Shown here: positions 58,337 through 64,000 of the stretch, piece by piece
Layout: the number at the start of each line of letters is the position of its first letter
Position numbering within the stretch: the stretch's first letter is position 1
From: Mesorhizobium onobrychidis
Lineage (GTDB): Bacteria; Pseudomonadota; Alphaproteobacteria; Rhizobiales; Rhizobiaceae
Reading direction: 5' to 3'
Length of the DNA stretch: 64,000 nucleotides
Assembly: GCF_024707545.1 (NCBI RefSeq)
Contig: NZ_CP062229.1
Location: 248,001 to 312,000 of the forward strand
Made by a program: the position numbers and the translations under genes
The notes under the pieces: model-generated
The model's database searches: none
What the model was told of the DNA's origin: nothing
The model's input: the letters and a program-made list of their open reading frames with translations, nothing else

Positions 58337-58744
58337 ATGGAGAAACGCAGACCCACTTACGATCTTGATGCAATCAAGGCCGAGTTGGGTTCTGTCGACA
58401 CGCTGGCAATCACGACGTCCGCCCTGCGGGATGTCACTACAGCGCCGCGCGTCCTTTAGGACGCGCAAGGACGCTGTAGCACTTTGATTTTGCGCATGAT
58501 CCTTTCCGAAAACCGATTTCGGTTTTCGGGGTCATGCGCTGCGCTCGGCTTCGATCGCGCCGGTATAGTCGAGGTGATCGGCGGCATCACGCGAAAAATG
58601 TTTGTAAAGTCGATGACGACATTCGCCGACCATCGTGCCTGGCAAGATGTCTATCACGTGCCAGCACGCGACCTGATTCTCTACGTGAAATTTCAGGCGG
58701 ACGTGGTGACCGAATTCACAGTCATGTCGTTCAAGGAAAAGTAA
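58337..58744 (+). pseudogene. mqsR: MqsR-type toxin gene split by a repeat
   Basis: The first 33-34 codons from ATG 58337 encode MEKRRPTYDLDAIKAELGSV and reach RDVTT before running into a repeat (58437-58539) that brings a stop at 58457-58459. After the repeat the same gene resumes as GFDRAGIVEVIGGITRKMF, MTTFADHRAWQDVYHVP and YVKFQADVVTEFTVMSFKEK with stop at 58742-58744. Joined, the parts make a standard MqsR of about 100 residues, an mRNA interferase cutting at GCU. The C-terminal part is open from TTG 58484 and from ATG 58496 inside the repeat, so a chimeric shorter protein cannot be excluded. The MqsA gene follows two bases later. Confidence 0.88.
58437..58539. repeat. Double-hairpin dispersed repeat (copy 3), inserted in mqsR
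   Basis: Hairpin one CTACAGCG (58437-58444) with CGCTGTAG (58472-58479); linker CACTTTGATTTT; hairpin two GCGCATGATC with GTCATGCGC enclosing CCGAAAACCGA/TTTCGGTTTTCGG. It matches 22362-22465 over nearly its full length. Confidence 0.9.
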
Positions 58745-58746
58745 CT

Positions 58747-59166
58747 ATGGCGACGAAAGAAAATAATGAAACGAATACCATGATCTCCCCCGAAACAGGA
58801 GAAACGCTGACGCGTGGAGTGCGTCCGTTCACTGTGACTTACAAGGGCGAGAGCATGATCGTCGATCTGCCGGGGTATTATCCCCCGTCGGGAGGTGAGG
58901 GCGTTCATGTCGGAGACGACATGACTGTCGTCGACGCAGCGCTCCGCATCCTCAAAGAAAAGATCGACGGCGTTCCAGCACCGGCCACCATCCGTCGCGT
59001 GCGCACAAAGCTCAAACTGTCGCAGCGCGAGGCGGGATCCCTGTTCAAGGTCGGCGAGAACGCTTTCGACAAATACGAACGAGGTCTGATCGAGCCGAGT
59101 GGCCCAACCATCCAACTGATGACGCTGTTGGAGAAACATCCCGAGCTGCTGGACGAGTTGCGATAG
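58747..59166 (+). CDS. mqsA: MqsA-type antitoxin
   Basis: The 139-residue antitoxin begins with an MqsA-like N-terminal domain (RPFTVTYKGESMIVDLPGYY) and has a C-terminal helix-turn-helix KLKLSQREAGSLFKVGENAFDKYERGLIEPSGPTIQLM that binds its own promoter. The N-terminal zinc cysteines of E. coli MqsA are absent (ISPETGETL where CPVCG stands), as in many rhizobial forms. AAGGA lies nine bases before the ATG. It is intact although its toxin gene is broken. Confidence 0.9.
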   Translation: MATKENNETNTMISPETGETLTRGVRPFTVTYKGESMIVDLPGYYPPSGGEGVHVGDDMTVVDAALRILKEKIDGVPAPATIRRVRTKLKLSQREAGSLFKVGENAFDKYERGLIEPSGPTIQLMTLLEKHPELLDELR

Positions 59167-59233
59167 CTCCACTCCCTGACAGGTCGCATATTTTGCTGCT
59201 CCAGTCGCGAATGGCGATTGAAAGTCACATCGC

Positions 59234-59252
59234 TGCGGGGCGTTATACCCCG
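59234..59252 (+). promoter_or_regulatory. Hairpin directly before the CocE-type start codon
   Basis: GCGGGG (59234-59239), loop CGTTATA, CCCCGC (59247-59252), ending one base before the ATG at 59254. It covers the place of the ribosome site, of which no good copy is visible. Confidence 0.4.
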
Positions 59253-59253
59253 C

Positions 59254-61239
59254 ATGAAAACCGTCACTGAATTTCCCCGCAAGGTCGTCGAATTTCCGGA
59301 TATGGGCATCGTCATGCCGGATGGCTGCCGGCTGTCGGCGCGGCTGTGGATGCCGGCCGATGCTGCCGACGATCCGGTGCCGGCGATTCTCGAACACCTG
59401 CCCTACCGCAAGCGCGACGGCACCATCTTTCGCGATCAGCTGACGCATCCCTATTTCGCCGGCCACGGCTACGCATCGATCCGCGTCGACATGCGCGGCA
59501 ATGGCGATTCCGAAGGGCTGATGGACGACGAATATTCCGAGCAGGAATTGCAAGATGCTTGCAATGTGATCGCCTGGGCGGCGGCCCAGCCCTGGTGCAA
59601 CGGCAATGTCGGCATGATGGGCATCTCCTGGGGCGGCTTCAATTGCCTGCAGACGGCAGCCAAGCAGCCGCCGGCGCTGAAGGCTGTCATCAGCCTGTGC
59701 TCGACCGTCGACCGCTACGCCGACGACATCCACTACAAGGGCGGCTGCCTGCTGATCGAGAATTTCGGCTGGGCCTCGACCATGCTGTCCTACTCCTCGC
59801 GGCCACCGGATCCGCTGCTGGCCGGCGACAACAGATGGCGCGACCTGTGGCTGACCCGGCTGGAGAACCAGCCCTTCCTGGCGCCGCTGTGGCTGAAGCA
59901 TCAGCACCGCGACGCCTATTGGAAGCGCGGCTCTATCTGCGAGGACTATTCCGCCATCCAAGCCGCCGTGCTGTCGATCGGCGGCTGGCATGACGGCTAT
60001 CGCAACACCATTTCCCATCTCGCCGCCAATATCGAGGCGCCGGTCAAAGGCATCGTCGGCCCGTGGATCCATAAATACCCGCATTATGCGGCACCTGAAC
60101 CGCGCATCGGTTTCCTGCAGGAGGCGTTGCGCTGGTGGGACCGCTGGCTGAAGGGCACCGACACCGGCGTCGAGGCCGACCCGGCCTACCGCGCCTATGT
60201 GATGGACAGCGTCCGTCCGGCGCGCTGGCATCCGGAGCGACCCGGCCGCTGGGTCGCGGATCCGGTGTGGCCGTCGCCTGATATCAAGACGCAGGAAATC
60301 GAGCTGATACCCGAAGGCAGCGAGCCGGTCATCGTCGCTTCGCCGCAAAGCTGCGGCCTTGCCGGCGGCGAATATTTTCCCTTCACCTTCGGCCCGGAAC
60401 TGCCCGGTGACCAGCGCCCCGACGATGCGCTGTCGGTATGCTTCGACCAGCCGGTCCTCACCGAAGCGATCGACATTGTCGGCGCGCCGGAAGTGCTGGT
60501 CAGGGTTTCGTCGGACCGGCGCCAGGCTAACATCGCCATCCGGCTGTGCGACGTGCATCCCGACGGCGCGTCCGAGCTGATCTCCTATGGCGTGCTCAAC
60601 CTGACGCACCGCAACTCGCACGAATTCCCGCAAGCGCTGGTGCCAGGCGAAACCGTCACCGCCCGGGTCGTGCTCGACCAATGCGCCTATCGCGTGCCGG
60701 CAGGTCACCGCCTGCGTATTGCCGTTTCGAACGCCTACTGGCCGATGATCTGGCCATCGCCGGAGCCGGTCCGGCTCGATCTGGCGACGGCAACGCTGAT
60801 GCTGCCGCTGCGCCCGCTGGCGCAAGGCGATGAAGTCACGTTCCCCACGCCTGAGGCAGCCGCGCCCTGGGCGACCGAAACGATCCGCTCTGCCAATTCC
60901 GAACGTCGTGTCGATCGCGACGAAAAGACCGGGAAAATCACGCTTTCCATCGTCGACGATTTCGGCGAGGTGCGCGATCTGGAGCATGGCCTCGCCAATG
61001 GCAGCATCGCGAGAGAGACATGGGCGATCCATCCTGACGATCCGCTGTCAGCGTCGGGCAAGACGCACTGGACGCAAACGCTGTCGCGAAATGGATGGTC
61101 GGTGCGCACCGTAACATCAGCCGAGATGCGGTCCGACGCGCAAAACTTCATGGTTAACGCCAGAATCGAAGCCTATGAAGGCGAGAAACTGGTTTTCGAG
61201 CGCAATTTCGACGAGAAAATCCCGCGCGCACTGCTTTGA
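59254..61239 (+). CDS. CocE/NonD family serine hydrolase (X-Pro dipeptidyl-peptidase S15-like)
   Basis: The 661-residue alpha/beta-hydrolase with C-terminal jelly-roll domain. It begins RKVVEFPDMGIVMPDGCRLSARLWMP, has the oxyanion Tyr region YRKRDGTIFRDQ, the nucleophile elbow GISWGGFN (Ser about residue 128), the acid/base region GGWHDGYRNT and GPWIHKYPHYA, and from about 340 a beta-sandwich. The fold occurs in cocaine esterase, glutaryl-acylase and X-prolyl peptidases. A peptide ABC transporter follows at 155 bp, favouring a peptide or amide substrate. ATG 59254 is chosen over TTG 59218. Confidence 0.87.
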   Translation: MKTVTEFPRKVVEFPDMGIVMPDGCRLSARLWMPADAADDPVPAILEHLPYRKRDGTIFRDQLTHPYFAGHGYASIRVDMRGNGDSEGLMDDEYSEQELQDACNVIAWAAAQPWCNGNVGMMGISWGGFNCLQTAAKQPPALKAVISLCSTVDRYADDIHYKGGCLLIENFGWASTMLSYSSRPPDPLLAGDNRWRDLWLTRLENQPFLAPLWLKHQHRDAYWKRGSICEDYSAIQAAVLSIGGWHDGYRNTISHLAANIEAPVKGIVGPWIHKYPHYAAPEPRIGFLQEALRWWDRWLKGTDTGVEADPAYRAYVMDSVRPARWHPERPGRWVADPVWPSPDIKTQEIELIPEGSEPVIVASPQSCGLAGGEYFPFTFGPELPGDQRPDDALSVCFDQPVLTEAIDIVGAPEVLVRVSSDRRQANIAIRLCDVHPDGASELISYGVLNLTHRNSHEFPQALVPGETVTARVVLDQCAYRVPAGHRLRIAVSNAYWPMIWPSPEPVRLDLATATLMLPLRPLAQGDEVTFPTPEAAAPWATETIRSANSERRVDRDEKTGKITLSIVDDFGEVRDLEHGLANGSIARETWAIHPDDPLSASGKTHWTQTLSRNGWSVRTVTSAEMRSDAQNFMVNARIEAYEGEKLVFERNFDEKIPRALL

Positions 61240-61394
61240 GCGCTTATGCGGATTGGTCCAATTGCGACGTACGATTTACGCCACGGCATGTCGCATTCGG
61301 TCTTGCTTACGGCGCACCCTTGCGGTCATTATTCCCCTCACAAGAAACGATAAAAACGACCATAAGGTCGAACCAACAGAGTGAGGAACTCAAC
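61240..61394 (+). promoter_or_regulatory. Leader of the peptide ABC operon
   Basis: TTGCTT (61303-61308), 18-bp spacer and CATTAT (61327-61332) is a possible promoter. A small inverted repeat ATTGG-T-CCAAT lies at 61252-61262. The GAGGAA ribosome site precedes the ATG. Confidence 0.3.
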
Positions 61395-62981
61395 ATGTCA
61401 AACGAACTGGAATTCCTTAGCTGGCGCGTCGCATCCGGCAAACTGAGTCGTCGTGATTTTCTCGGCCGGGCGGCAGCGCTCGGTGTCACCGCGACCTTCG
61501 CCAACTCGCTGCTTTCAAGTGCAGCGCGCGCCGCGGGTCCGGTCAAGGGCGGCTCGCTGAAGGCGGGCCTCGTCGGCGGCGAATCCACCAACAGCCTCGA
61601 CCCGGCGCTGATGATGACGCAAGTGCCGTTCGCGTTCGGCAAATGCTGGGGCGAAATGATCGTCGAGCTCTCGCCCGAGGGCAAGCTTGAGAACCGCATC
61701 GCCGAGGAGATCGGCTCATCGGACGACGCCAAGGTGTGGACGCTGAAGATCCGCGACGGCGTCGAATTCCACAACGGCAAGACGGTCACCGCGGAAGACG
61801 TGGCCGCCACGCTCGAACGCCATTCCGACGAGAAGTCGAAGTCCGGCGCGCTCGGCTACATGAAGGGCATCGAGACCATCAAGGCCAGCGGCAAGGAAGT
61901 GGTGCTGACGCTGAAGGAGGCGAATGCCGACCTTCCCTATCTGCTCAGCGACTATCACCTGATCGTCCAGCCCAACGGCGGCAAGGACAAGCCCGATGCC
62001 GGCATCGGCGCCGGGCCTTACAAGATCACCACCAACGAGCCTGGCGTGCGTCATGGCGGCGAGCGTTTCGCCAATTACTGGCAGGGCGACAAGATGGGCC
62101 ATGCCGACCAGGTCGAGGTCATCGTTATCAACGACGCCACGGCGCGTACGTCGGCCCTGCAGGGCGGCCAGGTCAACATGATCAACCGCGTCGAGCCGAA
62201 GATCGTCGACCTGATCAAGCGTCTGCCCGGTGTCACCATCCGCAACCATGCCGGCCCCGGCCACTACGTGTTTATCATGCATTGCAACACAGCGCCGTTC
62301 GACAACAACGACCTCAGGATGGCGCTGAAGCTGGCGATCGACCGCGAGGAGATGCTGGACAAGATCCTGCGTGGCTATGGTTCGCTCGGCAACGACTTCC
62401 CGATCAACGCGTCCTATCCGCTGTTTACCGAGATCGAGCAGCGCAAATACGACCCCGACAAGGCCAAGTTCCACTACAAGAAGTCGGGGCACGACGGCAC
62501 CGTGCTGCTCAGGACCTCGGATGTCGCCTTCCCCGGCGCCGTCGACGCCTCCCAGCTCTTCCAGCAGAGCGCGGCCAAGGCCGGCATCAAGATCGAGCTC
62601 AAGCGCGAGCCCGGCGACGGTTACTGGAACGAGGTCTGGAACAAGCAGCCCTTCTCCGCCTCCTATTGGGGCGGCCGCTCGACCCAGGACCAGATGTATT
62701 CGACCGCCTATCTGTCGACGGCCGATTGGAACGATACGCGTTTCAAGCGCCCGGACTTCGACAAGATGGTGCTGGCGGCGCGCGCCGAGCTCGATGAGAC
62801 CAAGCGCAAGCAGATGTATCACGACATGGCTGTCATGGTGCGCGACGAGGGCGGCCTCATCCTGCCGATGTTCAACCAGTTCATCGACGCGACGGGTGCC
62901 AAGGTCGCCGGCTGGGTGGACGATCCGCATCAGGAACTGATGAACGGCTACGCTCTGGCGAAGTGCTGGCTCGAAGCTTGA
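61395..62981 (+). CDS. Peptide/nickel-type ABC transporter substrate-binding protein (SBP family 5)
   Basis: The 528-residue periplasmic protein has a twin-arginine leader (KLSRRDFLGRAAALGVTATF, cleaved after AARA) and family 5 signatures: LKIRDGVEFHNGKTVTAEDVAATLER (about residues 115-140), GAGPYKITTNEPG, and LRMALKLAIDREEMLDKILRGYGSLGNDFPI. It hands peptides or similar oligomers to the permeases that follow. GTGAGGAACT precedes the ATG. First gene of the ABC operon after the CocE-type hydrolase. Confidence 0.92.
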   Translation: MSNELEFLSWRVASGKLSRRDFLGRAAALGVTATFANSLLSSAARAAGPVKGGSLKAGLVGGESTNSLDPALMMTQVPFAFGKCWGEMIVELSPEGKLENRIAEEIGSSDDAKVWTLKIRDGVEFHNGKTVTAEDVAATLERHSDEKSKSGALGYMKGIETIKASGKEVVLTLKEANADLPYLLSDYHLIVQPNGGKDKPDAGIGAGPYKITTNEPGVRHGGERFANYWQGDKMGHADQVEVIVINDATARTSALQGGQVNMINRVEPKIVDLIKRLPGVTIRNHAGPGHYVFIMHCNTAPFDNNDLRMALKLAIDREEMLDKILRGYGSLGNDFPINASYPLFTEIEQRKYDPDKAKFHYKKSGHDGTVLLRTSDVAFPGAVDASQLFQQSAAKAGIKIELKREPGDGYWNEVWNKQPFSASYWGGRSTQDQMYSTAYLSTADWNDTRFKRPDFDKMVLAARAELDETKRKQMYHDMAVMVRDEGGLILPMFNQFIDATGAKVAGWVDDPHQELMNGYALAKCWLEA

Positions 62982-62997
62982 GCCTGGCCTTGCGGAT

Positions 62998-63957
62998 ATG
63001 TCCTCACCCATTGTGAAACTGGTGGCCCAGCGCCTTGCGCTGGGCATCCTTCTCTTGTTGGCCGTCTCGGTCCTGATCTTCGCCGGCACCCAGATCCTGC
63101 CCGGCGACGTCGCGCAAGCCATTCTCGGACAGTCGGCGACACCGGAGTCGCTTGCCAATCTGCGCGAGCAGCTCGGCCTCAACGATCCGGCCTTTATCCG
63201 CTATTTCCGCTGGCTCGGCGGCGTCGTGACCGGCGATCTCGGCACCGCGATGTCGAGCGGGCAGGATATTGCGACGTCGATCAAGGGGCGGTTGTGGAAC
63301 ACGCTGTTCCTCGCCTTCTGGGCGGCGGTCGTGGCCGTGCCGCTGGCGATCATCCTCGGCCTGATTGCGGTGCGTTACCGCAATGGCTGGGTCGACAAAC
63401 TGATCTCCGGACTGGCGCTTGCCTCGACATCCTTTCCCGAATTCTTCATCGGCTACGTGCTCGTCTATTTCTTTGCCGTGAAATACCAGATCTTCCCCGG
63501 CATCTCGACGGTCTATGACGGAATGCCTTTCGGCGAACGCATGCAGGCGATCATGCTGCCGGCGGCAGCACTGACGCTGGTGGTGCTCGCCCACATGATG
63601 CGCATGACGCGAGCCGCGATCCTGAACGTCATGCAATCGGCTTATGTGGAAACCGCCGAGCTCAAGGGGCTTTCTGCATTCGCCGTCATCCGCAGGCATG
63701 CCTTTCCCAATGCGATTGCGCCGATCATCAACGTCGTCATGCTCAACCTCGCCTACCTGATCGTCGGCGTCGTCGTGGTCGAGGTGATCTTCGTCTATCC
63801 GGGCATGGGCCAATATCTCGTCGACCACGTCACCAAGCGCGACGTGCCGGTGGTGCAGGCGGTCGGCCTGATCTTCGCCGCTGTCTACATCAGCCTGAAC
63901 ATCATTGCGGACATAGCGGCGATCGTCGCCAATCCGCGCCTCAGACATCCGAAATAA
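62998..63957 (+). CDS. Peptide ABC transporter permease (DppB type)
   Basis: The 319-residue permease has six helices. The N-terminal one is LGILLLLAVSVLIFAGTQILPGDVAQAILG, and the EAA loop TAELKGLSAFAVIRRHAFPNAIAPIINVV (about residues 217-245), which docks the ATPase, is complete. A DppB-like opening MSSPIVKLVAQRLALG is present. The gene lies 16 bp after the binding protein and 11 bp before the next permease. Confidence 0.93.
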   Translation: MSSPIVKLVAQRLALGILLLLAVSVLIFAGTQILPGDVAQAILGQSATPESLANLREQLGLNDPAFIRYFRWLGGVVTGDLGTAMSSGQDIATSIKGRLWNTLFLAFWAAVVAVPLAIILGLIAVRYRNGWVDKLISGLALASTSFPEFFIGYVLVYFFAVKYQIFPGISTVYDGMPFGERMQAIMLPAAALTLVVLAHMMRMTRAAILNVMQSAYVETAELKGLSAFAVIRRHAFPNAIAPIINVVMLNLAYLIVGVVVVEVIFVYPGMGQYLVDHVTKRDVPVVQAVGLIFAAVYISLNIIADIAAIVANPRLRHPK

Positions 63958-63968
63958 GGGGAGCGGGC

Positions 63969-64000
63969 ATGCTCGACATAAAACGCATCCCCATCCCGGC
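63969..64000 (+). CDS. Second peptide ABC permease, DppC type (partial)
   Basis: The ATG at 63969 follows AAGGGGAGCGGGC and the first codons read MLDIKRIPIP before the window ends. Only position and operon order (binding protein, DppB, DppC) support the call. Confidence 0.6.
   Translation, partial: MLDIKRIPIP

Noticed and set aside
58484..58744. Independent 86-codon gene
   Set aside because: It is the C-terminal part of mqsR fused to repeat sequence; kept as part of the pseudogene entry.
58693..61032. A 779-codon open frame on the minus strand opposite mqsA and the CocE-type gene
   Set aside because: It mirrors two real genes and shows no domain pattern.

Overview
The window is chromosomal DNA from an alphaproteobacterium of the order Rhizobiales, most likely Mesorhizobium or a close relative. 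GC content is high. Gene content and order (split pntAA/pntAB/pntB next to an aa3-oxidase subunit IV, the cytochrome-linked urate hydroxylase PuuD, fused PuuE-UraD, a COG0523 GTPase beside a WD40 protein) and RIME-type palindromic repeats all fit that group. No rRNA, tRNA, CRISPR array, phage or IS element was found. Taxonomy is inferred from family resemblance; no search was run.

Layout. 1-5000: end of an amino-acid ABC permease, an Ldh2-family reductase, a candidate structured sRNA with terminator, a DoxX protein, an NDUFA9-like protein and a cytochrome P450. 5002-7473: gyrB. 7529-16318: a membrane-attached hydrolase, the transhydrogenase operon with a small oxidase subunit, a 49-residue DUF3096 protein, a FeeM-like acyltransferase and a GGDEF-EAL protein. 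16436-22324: a fused indolepyruvate ferredoxin oxidoreductase, a lipoprotein, a CGNR regulator whose promoter sits in an inverted repeat, and an orphan LivH-type permease. 22702-27269: a TakP-like TRAP transporter with a zinc alcohol dehydrogenase. 27558-39946: a class I amidotransferase hydrolase, an Inh-like secreted protein behind a CtrA-type box, a LacI/2-hydroxyacid dehydrogenase pair, an AraC/DUF2000 divergent pair, MarR, a Tat-exported intradiol dioxygenase, a His-rich COG0523 GTPase with a WD40 protein, and an aminotransferase plus a glutamine-synthetase homologue.

40727-58283 is mainly a purine catabolism island. Guanine deaminase and urate hydroxylase PuuD diverge from a LysR gene. 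uraH-xdhA-xdhB-xdhC diverges from puuE/uraD-allE-allA-deaminase across a 16-bp palindrome. Together they would carry guanine and xanthine through urate, 5-hydroxyisourate and allantoin to ureidoglycine/ureidoglycolate and glyoxylate; the allantoate hydrolysis step is not encoded here. A glycerate kinase nearby could take the carbon onward. A LysR-LLM-LLM operon and a phzF gene lie between the two halves. 58337-64000: a broken MqsR toxin with intact MqsA, a CocE-type hydrolase and the start of a peptide ABC transporter operon.

The most unusual feature is how palindromic repeats act on genes. A double-hairpin element interrupts mqsR. A 135-bp RIME-type element lies in frame inside xdhC and adds 45 codons. 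Another repeat copy supplies the P450 stop codon, and another lies against a LacI gene that has lost any canonical start codon. Two decayed genes (udgX-type uracil-DNA glycosylase, DMT exporter) were also found.
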